Shown here piece by piece: positions 35,080-43,134 of a stretch of 64,000 nt of DNA. Origin of the DNA: an uncultured Helicobacter sp. GTDB taxonomy: Bacteria; Campylobacterota; Campylobacteria; Campylobacterales; Helicobacteraceae. Below the pieces are notes generated by a model, which did not search any database, was not told where the DNA came from, and saw only the letters and a program-made list of their open reading frames with translations. Each line of letters starts with the position of its first letter. Within the stretch, counting starts at the first letter, position 1. The stretch lies in NCBI RefSeq assembly GCF_937893305.1, contig NZ_CALBGN010000016.1, forward strand, positions 62,001-126,000, in the 5' to 3' direction. The position numbers were made by a program, and so were the translations under genes.

Positions 35080-35714
35080 AAATAAATCCCTTTTGATGTG
35101 AAGTTTGTTTCAATGGCTTTTTGCATTCCCTTAAAAACAAGTAAATCATCATAAAAGCAGTTTTCGAAAAAATGCGAAAGAAACTTACCATCACCACCTG
35201 TAAAATGGATTCTTTTATTTTTTGAAGTAGTGTGCAGTGTTAGGATAATAGATTTTAACATTCCATAGCTTATCGCATCTTTTGTGTTTTGTGGAAAAGT
35301 GTGCAAATCTACTGCAAGATTCATTTCTTGATCTAAGATTGAGATATTTCCAAACATTTTGCGATATTGTGAAATACCAGGCATTATAAAACCACCTAAA
35401 TGGATACCTTGATGCATAACATCAATTGTTAAAGCGCTTCCAGCATCTACAATAACGCCATCATTAACCGCCATACAAGCCGCAATCCTATCCACTCCCA
35501 AGCCCTTATAAGTCGTATCAAGGCTCAAGTGGTTGCATAAATCAAAACACCTCTTATGAGAGCGCAAAAGAGCATTTGTAGAATCCTTATTAACACTAAT
35601 ATAAAGGATTGTTTCTTTAGGATCCTTTGGAGTGAGTGAGTGTTTATCTTCCTTCCAGACTCTTCCGCGATAATAAAAATGTAAAAAACTATTTCCAATA
35701 TCGCAAAGAATCAT
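35076..35714 (-). CDS. coaX: Type III pantothenate kinase
   Basis: A 212-residue enzyme phosphorylating pantothenate in coenzyme A synthesis. It has the ASKHA fold: phosphate-1 loop CDIGNSFLHFYY (residues 4-15), GVDRIAACMA, the aspartate motif VDAGSALTIDV and GGFIMPGIS. H. pylori coaX is the founding type III kinase, insensitive to CoA feedback. The placement close to dut-greA-lpxB is as in H. pylori. Confidence 0.94.
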   Translation of the reverse strand: MILCDIGNSFLHFYYRGRVWKEDKHSLTPKDPKETILYISVNKDSTNALLRSHKRCFDLCNHLSLDTTYKGLGVDRIAACMAVNDGVIVDAGSALTIDVMHQGIHLGGFIMPGISQYRKMFGNISILDQEMNLAVDLHTFPQNTKDAISYGMLKSIILTLHTTSKNKRIHFTGGDGKFLSHFFENCFYDDLLVFKGMQKAIETNFTSKGIYL

Positions 35715-35723
35715 TTAGGACAC

Positions 35724-36746
35724 CTATTGAATGTTGAAGAATCTATCTTTAATAAATATTTTATCTGAAGCAGAGAAGGTTGGAGTAGAGATTTTACTAG
35801 GTAATTTCTTGATTGTGCTTGTTTGTAAATCATCATCCACTAAAATCATATATCCCTGTGTTTCAAGCACAACAATATCTTTCCCGTGATTTGTTGCTGA
35901 GAAATGTGCAAATGGGAATTTTTTGCGGCGAATTTCATTAAGATCTTTATCTGTTAGAATAATCTCGCCTTCGCTAGAAAAGATAAAAATTCTATCTTCA
36001 AAGAATAAAATATCTTTAATATTGGAATCAAAAGTATTAATAACATTTGGGCTAACAGAAATGATGCGCTTTGGAGTTGCTGCAACCATGCGATTTCCAA
36101 TTGCTTCTAAGAAAATTACATTGTTAAAAAACTTATCCCCATTAACTACGATATTTCTAACAAGGCGCATACTTGTTTTATCCACAACAATAAGTTTGCC
36201 ATCTAGTGTTGGAATCACTACAATATCACTTAAGAAATAAGGTGCAGCAATAAGAGTGTTATTTGCTGGAGCTGAAACATTTTCTTGGCGATAAACAATT
36301 TGCATAAGATCTAAATCATAAATTGCAATGGTATTAGTGTCAAAAATCATTGCAATTAGTTTGTCATCCATAGCAGCACTTACTGGAATACTCTCAAGCG
36401 TGATAGCAGTTTCTTGTTGATCATTTTTGTTAATGAGAACAAGAGATTTTTTAAATTGTGTGATGTAAAATTTTTCACTTTCATTTAAATATTGCATATC
36501 TCTTTTTAGGCGAATATTGGAAATTTCTCCATTTTTTGTAATAAAATGCCCGCTTTTTAGTGTAGCACCATTGCGCACTATGGACTTTATATCAGCTGGA
36601 ATTTGACCATTGTAAGATACTTTACCTTTTATGCTATCTTCTTTTGGTTCAAAATAATATTTTGAACCACATCCACTTAGTATTAAAGCACTAATAGTTC
36701 CTAAAAACAAAATTTTCAAAGCGTGTTTTAAAGCATTATTTTGCAT
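35724..36746 (-). CDS. Beta-propeller lipoprotein, BamB-like
   Basis: A 340-residue protein with a lipoprotein signal (ILFLGTISALILSGC, lipid Cys near 26) followed by repeated four-stranded units typical of PQQ/WD-type beta-propellers (for example NTIAIYDLDLMQIVYR, DGKLIVVDKTSMRLVR, EGEIILTDKDLNEIRR, QGYMILVDDDLQTST). It overlaps the preceding TPR-membrane protein by 11 bases. That pair has the same order as E. coli yfgM-bamB, suggesting a BamB-like accessory of outer membrane protein assembly. This is inferred from architecture and synteny; direct similarity is too low to be certain by eye. Confidence 0.7.
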   Translation of the reverse strand: MQNNALKHALKILFLGTISALILSGCGSKYYFEPKEDSIKGKVSYNGQIPADIKSIVRNGATLKSGHFITKNGEISNIRLKRDMQYLNESEKFYITQFKKSLVLINKNDQQETAITLESIPVSAAMDDKLIAMIFDTNTIAIYDLDLMQIVYRQENVSAPANNTLIAAPYFLSDIVVIPTLDGKLIVVDKTSMRLVRNIVVNGDKFFNNVIFLEAIGNRMVAATPKRIISVSPNVINTFDSNIKDILFFEDRIFIFSSEGEIILTDKDLNEIRRKKFPFAHFSATNHGKDIVVLETQGYMILVDDDLQTSTIKKLPSKISTPTFSASDKIFIKDRFFNIQ

Positions 36747-37326
36747 TTTCTATTCCTTTAATACTAAGATGTGTGAGTGCGTTTGCTAAATCGCGTATTG
36801 GAGAGTCGTTTTTGATTTTTGTTAAAATTTCTCTAGCTTTTTGTAAATTTCCAGCTTGGATTTCTAAAAGTGCAGCTTGTAAATAGCCAAAATCCCCAGA
36901 ATTTTGAGAATTTAGCATGTCTAAATCTTTGCTAAGTGAAGCAACTTGTGCTTTTGCAAATTGTGCAATAATAGGATCTTTAGAATTGCTTAATACCTTT
37001 AGCGTGTCAGTATCATTAGACTTTAAAGCATTTTGGTAGAGATACAAATCATATAATCTACTTTTGGAATCTTTTAAGACTTTAAGGGCGGATTCATCGC
37101 CTTTTAATGCTTTTTCATATGCGTTTGCTAGATTTTGCTGTTTGTTTTCTTGGTAATAATTATTTCCAAAATATCCAACAATAGCTATGATAAAAATTCC
37201 AAACAATGTTAAAAGTGCAGACTTATAACGCCTAAACCAACTCTCAAGGCGTAAAAGTCCTTCTAGCATTTTTTCATCATTATTCATTTCTTCTTTGATG
37301 TATTCTACATTTTGTTTTAAGCTCAA
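36736..37326 (-). CDS. YfgM-like membrane-anchored TPR protein
   Basis: A 196-residue protein: about 38 cytoplasmic residues, one membrane helix (SALLTLFGIFIIAIVGYFG, about 36-54), then periplasmic TPR-like helices with repeating A-x-A-Y-E-K-A-L and LEIQAGNLQKAREIL segments. In E. coli YfgM (TPR_21 family) is an ancillary partner of SecYEG and periplasmic chaperones, encoded just upstream of bamB, as here. Confidence 0.7.
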   Translation of the reverse strand: MSLKQNVEYIKEEMNNDEKMLEGLLRLESWFRRYKSALLTLFGIFIIAIVGYFGNNYYQENKQQNLANAYEKALKGDESALKVLKDSKSRLYDLYLYQNALKSNDTDTLKVLSNSKDPIIAQFAKAQVASLSKDLDMLNSQNSGDFGYLQAALLEIQAGNLQKAREILTKIKNDSPIRDLANALTHLSIKGIENAK

Positions 37327-37341
37327 TTCTTCTCCTTATAT

Positions 37342-37773
37342 TTATTTGCCAGTGCTTCCAAAGCCACCTAACCCACGCTTTGTATCATCTAGGATTTCTA
37401 CGACTTCAATTTCTGCTTTTTTAATAGGACAAAGCACTGCTTGCGCAATTCTATCACCAATGTTAATAGTAAAATCTTCTTTTCCGTGATTGATTAAAAT
37501 CACCTTAATTTCACCACGATAGTCTGAATCAACCGTTCCGGGCGTGTTTAAAACAGAGATTCCATATTTTAAAGCTAATCCACTTCTAGGACGCACCTGA
37601 ATTTCATATTCTTCATCAAAGCTAAAGCTAAGTCCTGTTGGCACAAGGGCAAATTCTTTACTTTTGATAACTAAGTTTTCACTTGCGCATAAATCAAATC
37701 CTGAAGCACCACTTGTTTGATATTTAGGGAGAGTTGCATTAGAATTTAAAAGTTTGATTTTTAGCACAGCCAT
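37342..37773 (-). CDS. dut: dUTP diphosphatase
   Basis: A 143-residue trimeric dUTPase that prevents uracil incorporation and makes dUMP. All five motifs are visible: ASGFDLCA, RPRSGLALKYGI, NTPGTVDSDYRGEIKVILIN, GDRIAQAVL and the C-terminal RGLGGFGSTGK. Confidence 0.96.
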   Translation of the reverse strand: MAVLKIKLLNSNATLPKYQTSGASGFDLCASENLVIKSKEFALVPTGLSFSFDEEYEIQVRPRSGLALKYGISVLNTPGTVDSDYRGEIKVILINHGKEDFTINIGDRIAQAVLCPIKKAEIEVVEILDDTKRGLGGFGSTGK

Positions 37774-37784
37774 TTGTTTTATCC

Positions 37785-38264
37785 TTAAAAGACAATTGGT
37801 TTATAAGTGATTTCTAAAATCTCATAATCCACGCGTCCTTTAGGTAGAACTACGCCCACTTCATCGCCGACAACTTTACCTAAAAGCTGTTTTGCAAGGG
37901 GAGAGTGGTAAGAGATTAATCCTTTATCTGGGTTACTTTCAGTTGCACCAACGATTGTGTATGTGTAGTTCTCTTCTGTATCTAAATCCTCTAGCGTAAC
38001 CGTTGATCCAAAGCTGACTTTATCGTGGGAAAGTGTTGTAGGGTCAATCACGCGTGCTTCTGCAACAAGTTGTGTGAGTTCATTAATGCGTGCGTCCAAA
38101 AAAAGTTGGCGTTCTCTTGCGGCGTGATATTCTGCATTTTCTTTTAAATCGCCGTGTTCTCTAGCTGTATCAATTTCAATGATATTTTTTGGGCGTTCAA
38201 CTTCTTTTAAATTCTTAAGTTCAGTGATTAGCTTGTTATAGCCATATTCTGTCATAGGCTCCAC
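37785..38264 (-). CDS. greA: Transcription elongation factor GreA
   Basis: A 159-residue factor that rescues backtracked RNA polymerase by stimulating transcript cleavage. The N-terminal coiled coil carries the acidic tip DTAREHGDLKENAEYHAARE, and the C-terminal FKBP-like domain has GLISYHSPLAKQLLGKVVGDEV. It lies between lpxB and dut, as in H. pylori. Confidence 0.96.
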   Translation of the reverse strand: MEPMTEYGYNKLITELKNLKEVERPKNIIEIDTAREHGDLKENAEYHAARERQLFLDARINELTQLVAEARVIDPTTLSHDKVSFGSTVTLEDLDTEENYTYTIVGATESNPDKGLISYHSPLAKQLLGKVVGDEVGVVLPKGRVDYEILEITYKPIVF

Positions 38265-38325
38265 AAAGATTCCTTAAAAAATAAAATAATTTGAAATAGT
38301 AAGGCAAAGAGAGTTAAAAAGCCCT

Positions 38326-39477
38326 TTATTTTTGTAAATTTTTTATTAAATTTTCTAAATTTGTTGCACAAGTCTTTGCACTTCCGTGTTGTAAGTATTT
38401 TATAAGCTTTGTTTTTTGCGCAAAAAAGTGTGCATAATCATAGTTTTCATAAGCATTTAGTAAGTTTTGCGGTGTAACAAAATGTTGCAAAAACTCTGGG
38501 TGAATAGGTGGAATCTCTGGGTTTGGATTATTTTTAGGCGATTGATAGGTGTAAAACTCTAAAAAAATGTTGCTAAGTCCTATAAAGTTTAGTTTCACAA
38601 GTGCTTTAGCGATGTAATAATCTAGGGTGCGTGTTTTGTAAGCTAGAATTGTTGGAATCCCTAAAAGCGTAGATTCTAGTGTGGCTGTCCCACTGCAAAC
38701 AAAGGCAAAAGAGCATTGCTTTAAGCCTGTATAGGTTTCAAAAATAACTTCAAAATCACTAAAATCACCATAAATTGTTTTTAAATCTTTGTGTTCAAAG
38801 GTTTTTGGTGCGATTAAAAGCGGGATTTGACCTTTGTTTTTAAGGGTTTTTGCTAGTGTTTTAAAGATGGGAAAAAGTGCTTGAATTTCTGCTTTTCTTG
38901 AGCCGGGCATAAAGGCGATTTTTGGAGAGTTTTGGCGTGTATGAAAAGAAAATGGAAGAACATCTAATAGTGGATGTCCTACATAATGTAAGTTTGCAGA
39001 GATAGGATAAAAATCCTTTTCAAAAGGCAAAATCCCCCAAAGAGAATCACAAATTTCACTTAAAACCTTAGCGCGATAGGATTTCCAAGCCCATACTTGT
39101 GGCAGAATATAATAAATAATATGTGGAGAATTTTTGCCTTGACAAAGTTTTTTAATCGTCTTAATAAGTGGGATATTAAAAGAAGAAGAATCCATAAATA
39201 GTGCAATATCACTTGTGCTAGCAATCTTAGCAAGCTCTTTTTTAGTGGCAAAAAATTTTGGAATCACTTTTAAGATTCCACTAAATCCCATTATGCGAAA
39301 GCTAGAAGGGTCCAAGGTGCTTTGAAAATTGCTTTTGTGAGCCGCTAAGACTTCAGTATCAAAAATCCCACAAAGAACAAAAGAAATCTTTTTTTTACAA
39401 AATGCGTTAAGAAGATTTAAAAGATGTAAGTTTGCAGAGTATTCAAGTGCTGCAATGAAGATCTTTACAGGTTTCAA
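38326..39477 (-). CDS. lpxB: Lipid-A-disaccharide synthase
   Basis: A 383-residue GT19 glycosyltransferase that joins UDP-diacylglucosamine and lipid X during lipid A synthesis at the inner membrane. Recognisable text includes MGFSGILKVIPKFF, YYILPQVWAWKSYRAKVL, PFEKDFY, FMPGSRKAEIQALFPIF, SGTATLESTLLGIPTILAYKT and GLSNIFL. The ATG overlaps the coiled-coil gene by 4 bases. Confidence 0.95.
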   Translation of the reverse strand: MKPVKIFIAALEYSANLHLLNLLNAFCKKKISFVLCGIFDTEVLAAHKSNFQSTLDPSSFRIMGFSGILKVIPKFFATKKELAKIASTSDIALFMDSSSFNIPLIKTIKKLCQGKNSPHIIYYILPQVWAWKSYRAKVLSEICDSLWGILPFEKDFYPISANLHYVGHPLLDVLPFSFHTRQNSPKIAFMPGSRKAEIQALFPIFKTLAKTLKNKGQIPLLIAPKTFEHKDLKTIYGDFSDFEVIFETYTGLKQCSFAFVCSGTATLESTLLGIPTILAYKTRTLDYYIAKALVKLNFIGLSNIFLEFYTYQSPKNNPNPEIPPIHPEFLQHFVTPQNLLNAYENYDYAHFFAQKTKLIKYLQHGSAKTCATNLENLIKNLQK

Positions 39478-40163
39478 GGGTTATCGTTATTTGTGGAATC
39501 TAAAAGTATGGAATTTGTGATGGGTTGCTCTTGTATTGTTTTAAGACCTCGTATTTGTGTATTTTGAAATAAATCGCGCATTTCTACTTGAAGTTTTGCA
39601 AGCTCTAAATCAAGCGTTTTGAGTTTGGATTCCACATTAATTAGAGTATTAAACAAATCGTTTGCGTGTTGTAAAAGAACATAATCTTTTGCTGGATTTG
39701 CTAGTAATCGCTGATGTTTTTGATAGGAAACTTCTAGTTTTACCACAGGTTCTGGAGCTTGAATGTTTTTAAGGGTTTCTTGTGAAGTTTTTAAAATCTC
39801 TTGTAGATTTTGTAATTGCGCATAAAGATTTGAGAAATCCTTTTTAGATTCTAAATTCTCTAAGTCATCTTTGAAATTAGAATCGGATTTTTCTTTGATA
39901 TTTTTTGTATGTTCTAGGGCAGCATTGCTTTCTTGTAGGGTTTTATTTGTTGCTTCTAGTTCTTTGTTTTGCGCAAGAAGAAGTGCGTTTTTTGCAGAAA
40001 TATTGTTATAGGATCCTATTAATGCTTCTTTATCCTTTTTTAATGCGCTAAATTCTTCATTGAAATTTTTTCTAGCTTCTTCAAAAATTGTATAAATTTG
40101 CCACGCTTCTTTGATTTCATCTAACTTTTGTGTGAGTTCTTTTAAGGCAGAGAAATTTTGCAT
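39474..40163 (-). CDS. Coiled-coil protein of unknown function
   Basis: A 229-residue soluble protein, almost entirely predicted coiled coil with heptad-like leucines from about 5 to 190 (AQNKELEATNKTLQESNAAL is typical). No signal peptide or membrane segment is present. It is encoded between a Nudix hydrolase and lpxB with overlaps of 1 and 4 bases, so it is expressed with cell-envelope genes. No family recognised. Confidence 0.7.
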   Translation of the reverse strand: MQNFSALKELTQKLDEIKEAWQIYTIFEEARKNFNEEFSALKKDKEALIGSYNNISAKNALLLAQNKELEATNKTLQESNAALEHTKNIKEKSDSNFKDDLENLESKKDFSNLYAQLQNLQEILKTSQETLKNIQAPEPVVKLEVSYQKHQRLLANPAKDYVLLQHANDLFNTLINVESKLKTLDLELAKLQVEMRDLFQNTQIRGLKTIQEQPITNSILLDSTNNDNP

Positions 40164-40762
40164 TATGTATGATTCCTAAAATACCAAAGAAATGCAAACA
40201 TTACCCCTGAAGTTTTAGGAAAACTAGAATCCAAAATAAACGTATAAGCTTCTGTCTTTGGGATAAAAATCACTTCTATATTTTCATCATCAATCCCGCC
40301 TCCTAGATTTTGGCGATAGCCCTCATCAAGTGTGGCAAAAAATAATGTTTGTTTGCTCCCAGCAAAGCCCACGGAGCTATAAAATTCTGTAATTTGCGTG
40401 ATATTTTCTAAAGGAATGTTATATCCACATTCTTCTAAAATTTCTTCTTGCATAATCACATTTAACGGCTTGTCTTTATCTGTAATTCCAGCGCACAACT
40501 CAAAAGTATAACCAATCTCGCTTTTTAAATGTTTGATATCGCGATTTCTTTCTTTTAAAAAGACAGCAGGGCGAAACTGCTTAACAATAACAAACGCGTC
40601 CTTTTGCGTGTGATAAAGCAATGCTGCAACGCTATCGTGTGCTTCAATAATATCCCAACTGCGTTCTTTGCCGTTTTCTACAAATTGCATTCTTTTAGGT
40701 TTAATGTACTTAGAATCTTCACACGCGCAAAAGCGGATATTTGAAATCTTTTTAGCTTGCAT
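40163..40762 (-). CDS. Nudix hydrolase, nucleotide-sugar/ADP-ribose type
   Basis: A 199-residue Nudix-fold protein. The Nudix box reads GITDKDKPLNVIMQEEILEECGY (near 95-117), keeping the catalytic EExG but with Lys in place of the first Glu and Glu in place of Arg in the canonical REuxEExGu. FVIVKQFRPAVF and YSSVGFAGSKQTLFFA resemble the NUDT14/TrgB group that hydrolyses UDP-glucose or ADP-ribose. H. pylori has a Nudix gene (HP0507) next to csd3 (HP0506), as here. Substrate unknown. Confidence 0.8.
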   Translation of the reverse strand: MQAKKISNIRFCACEDSKYIKPKRMQFVENGKERSWDIIEAHDSVAALLYHTQKDAFVIVKQFRPAVFLKERNRDIKHLKSEIGYTFELCAGITDKDKPLNVIMQEEILEECGYNIPLENITQITEFYSSVGFAGSKQTLFFATLDEGYRQNLGGGIDDENIEVIFIPKTEAYTFILDSSFPKTSGVMFAFLWYFRNHT

Positions 40763-41994
40763 TAGTTGAGATTCTTCTCTTGGTTAAGATACACAATATA
40801 ACCTTCTTTTGCGTGCTTAAAAGGTGTGTTCTTTTTCTCTTCTTGGAGTGCAGCTTGAAGAGCTTTTTCATAAGTTTTCGCAGTTTCTAAAAAACTTTCT
40901 TTTTCTTTACCTTGTAGTTTAGATTGTGCAATTCTTAGATGTTTAGTAGGATTAACTGCGTTGCCATTTTTATATAAACCAAAATGCAAATGTGGTCCTG
41001 TGCTAAGTCCTGTGCTACCAACTGTGCCGATTTTTCTCCCTTGTTTGATGTGAGAGCCAGCACGGATTCCGTGTTCAATTTTGTGCATATGTGCATAAAG
41101 TGTTCTGTATCCATTGTCGTGTTGGATAATCACAGTTTTGCCATATCCACCTTTTGTTCCTGCAAAGATTACTTTACCATTGCCAGAAGCGCGGATTGGA
41201 GTGTGTCTTGGAGCTGCATAATCTGTGCCTAAATGTGGGCGTTTATAGCCTAAAATTGGATGCTTTCTTCCCATTGAGAAATGTGAAGAGATTCTTTTGT
41301 ATTGTAAAGGCACAGTTAAAAGATATTTGCTTAAATTATTGCCCTTTAAATCATAAAAATGCCCATCTTCGTGACGGATAACATATTGATTATTGTTGCT
41401 AACTTTTAAGGTAGAAGCCTTGATGTTTGGCGCACCAAAATTCTTTCCTAAGCGATATTTGCGTTCATAAATGATTGCAAGTTGATCGCCTTTGCGCACT
41501 TCACGGCGAAAATCTACACTCCCTTTGTATGCTTGGATAAAATCACTCGCTAAAAAACTATCTCCTGTTAGATAAATAATGTCATTATAAAGGGAGTTAT
41601 CCACAGAAAGAGAAATTGTATGTTCTTTAGAAAAATACACAACAGGAATTGCTCGCATCCCATATTGATCACCTTGTTTAAAAATATGGAGTTGAGAGTT
41701 CTCATTGATAGGAATTAATGCTTGAAGCAAAACAGAATCATCATAAAGTGCATAATAGGTGCTTCCACCAATAATTTCATCTGCAAGCTCTTTATCTTCT
41801 GGCGCAAGATCATAATAGGTCTTTAAAGGAATAGAGTTTTTTTCGAAAAAAGTTAGAAGGGTTTGTCCTTGTTCCCATTTGGATTCTTGGATTGTTGCAG
41901 CGTGTGAAAAACTTCCAAATGCTACCAAAGAAAGACAAAATTTAAGAGAATTTTTAAAGAGAACTGAAGTTTTAAGCCATTGATACACGCACAT
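40762..41994 (-). CDS. csd3: M23 peptidoglycan peptidase Csd3/HdpA
   Basis: A 410-residue periplasmic zinc peptidase with an N-terminal hydrophobic leader (SLKFCLSLVAFGSFSHA). The middle inhibitory/LysM-like region precedes the M23 domain: HPILGYKRPHLGTDYAAP holds the first zinc ligands (HxxxD), and HIKQGRKIGTVGSTGLSTGPHLHFGLY the HxH pair (about 340-365). The H. pylori orthologue trims peptidoglycan crosslinks and pentapeptides and is required for helical cell shape. It heads an eleven-gene minus-strand chain. Confidence 0.92.
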   Translation of the reverse strand: MCVYQWLKTSVLFKNSLKFCLSLVAFGSFSHAATIQESKWEQGQTLLTFFEKNSIPLKTYYDLAPEDKELADEIIGGSTYYALYDDSVLLQALIPINENSQLHIFKQGDQYGMRAIPVVYFSKEHTISLSVDNSLYNDIIYLTGDSFLASDFIQAYKGSVDFRREVRKGDQLAIIYERKYRLGKNFGAPNIKASTLKVSNNNQYVIRHEDGHFYDLKGNNLSKYLLTVPLQYKRISSHFSMGRKHPILGYKRPHLGTDYAAPRHTPIRASGNGKVIFAGTKGGYGKTVIIQHDNGYRTLYAHMHKIEHGIRAGSHIKQGRKIGTVGSTGLSTGPHLHFGLYKNGNAVNPTKHLRIAQSKLQGKEKESFLETAKTYEKALQAALQEEKKNTPFKHAKEGYIVYLNQEKNLN

Positions 41995-42036
41995 TACAAT
42001 CCTTTATGAAGATTTTGGTTTAAAAAGAAGTTAAGG

Positions 42037-42042
42037 ATTATA
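42037..42042 (-). promoter_or_regulatory. -10 box for the csd3 operon
   Basis: The minus strand reads TGTGATATAATCC, a TATAAT with extended upstream TGTGA, 42 bases before the csd3 ATG; AAAGGAT is the ribosome site. Confidence 0.6.
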
Positions 42043-42104
42043 TCACAAAATCCGCAATTTAGGGCAAAAAAACTAAAAAATGCTTAAAAATATAGAATTT
42101 TTGT

Positions 42105-42110
42105 TATAAT
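42105..42110 (+). promoter_or_regulatory. -10 box for the small membrane gene upstream of flgM
   Basis: TATAAT preceded by a T-rich stretch, 43 bases before the GTG at 42154. Confidence 0.55.
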
Positions 42111-42153
42111 CTCGCATTTATTTTTCAAAAAGCAGAGTTTAGGAGCATACAAA

Positions 42154-42348
42154 GTGAAGGATTGGTTTGTGCCATCAATTGGATTTGGTTTGTTTGTGTA
42201 TTTTATGCTTTTTGTGATTTTATATACTATTAAAATTGGCGGAGCAAATGTCCCACTACATAGTGAAGCACAGCACATCGCCCCTGCAAAGACGGATACA
42301 GAGAAGTTTTTACAGGATGTTGCAAAAAGTGTGCGTGAATCCTTTTAG
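42154..42348 (+). CDS. Small single-pass membrane protein of unknown function
   Basis: A 64-residue protein starting at GTG, with TTAGGAG 8-14 bases upstream; no ATG is available. One membrane helix (residues 8-26, SIGFGLFVYFMLFVILYTI) is followed by a polar tail ending in an amphipathic helix (TEKFLQDVAKSVRESF). It lies immediately before flgM but has its own vegetative promoter. No family recognised. Confidence 0.65.
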   Translation: MKDWFVPSIGFGLFVYFMLFVILYTIKIGGANVPLHSEAQHIAPAKTDTEKFLQDVAKSVRESF

Positions 42349-42361
42349 TTTTTAAAAATTA

Positions 42362-42369
42362 GCCGATAT
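42362..42369 (+). promoter_or_regulatory. Sigma-28 (FliA) promoter for flgM-flgN-flgK
   Basis: GCCGATAT matches the FliA -10 element of Helicobacter and Campylobacter (GCCGATAA / CGATAT). TTTAGT at 42343-42348 is a possible -35, 13 bases upstream. The ATG of flgM is 32 bases downstream of the box. It places flgM under the sigma factor that FlgM inhibits. Confidence 0.65.
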
Positions 42370-42400
42370 AGCTAGCAAGATTTTATACAAAGGAGTGAAG

Positions 42401-42637
42401 ATGATTAGTCATTTGATGAGTAATGCGACTTTTTCAACGGCTATTAATCAAGCCAATAATAAAAACACTTCGCAAATTAATGCTAAAAACGATTCTATCG
42501 AAGAGAAACAAAAGACAAAAGACACACAAAAGTTGGAATCTAAAATTGACAGCATTAAAGATGCGATTAAAAATGGGACTTACAAACTCAATTTAAAGGA
42601 GAGTGCAGAGAAATTGGCACAAGAATTGCTTAGATAA
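42401..42637 (+). CDS. flgM: Anti-sigma-28 factor FlgM
   Basis: A 78-residue FlgM: polar, disordered N-terminal half and a C-terminal helical part, SKIDSIKDAIKNGTYKLNLKESAEKLAQELL. That matches the sigma-28-binding consensus (I-x-x-G-x-Y-x-x-x-x-x-x-A-x-x-x-L). It binds FliA until exported through the flagellum. The ATG at 42401 has AAGGAG five bases upstream; the GTG at 42395 lies inside that site and is not the start. Confidence 0.9.
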   Translation: MISHLMSNATFSTAINQANNKNTSQINAKNDSIEEKQKTKDTQKLESKIDSIKDAIKNGTYKLNLKESAEKLAQELLR

Positions 42638-42667
42638 GAATAACTTAAATTTATTAGGAGTTATCTT

Positions 42668-43123
42668 ATGTCTTTGCAGTTTTTACAAGGCGCGTTAGAG
42701 GATATTAAAGCTCTCATTGCGATTACAGAACAAGATATTGCGGATATTAAGGTTGCTAATAATGACGCAATCTTTGCAAGAATCCCACAAAAAGAAGAAT
42801 TAACCGCATCATTTATCCGCAAAAAAGAAGCCTATGCACAAGAGATAGAAGAACGCTTGCGCAAAGAATTTCCAAACGCTACACTAGAAGATCTAACCTA
42901 TGAAGATAAGCAGCATTTATTAGGTGATGGCGCAAGTCAATATACAGCTGCTTTGCACGATAGTTTAAATTTGTTAAAAGACTTAAATCTTCGCTTTGGC
43001 AAAATGTCTTTAGCAGTTTCTGAGTTTTATAGCTCGTTATTGAGCAAAATTGTCCCCACTGAAGATAGAGGGTATAATAAGCAGTCCTTAGGCAACGCAT
43101 CGTTTTTGCAAGCAGAAGTTTAA
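42668..43123 (+). CDS. flgN: FlgN-like flagellar hook-junction chaperone
   Basis: A 151-residue, mainly helical acidic protein between flgM and flgK. The layout (long N-terminal helix, LNLLKDLNLRFGKMSLAVSEFYSSLLSKI near the C-terminus) fits the FlgN family, which binds FlgK/FlgL before export. The H. pylori gene in this position (HP1120) is annotated hypothetical and FlgN-like. Direct sequence conservation is weak, so the call rests on fold, size and position. Confidence 0.75.
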   Translation: MSLQFLQGALEDIKALIAITEQDIADIKVANNDAIFARIPQKEELTASFIRKKEAYAQEIEERLRKEFPNATLEDLTYEDKQHLLGDGASQYTAALHDSLNLLKDLNLRFGKMSLAVSEFYSSLLSKIVPTEDRGYNKQSLGNASFLQAEV

Positions 43124-43134
43124 AGGGGTAGGCA

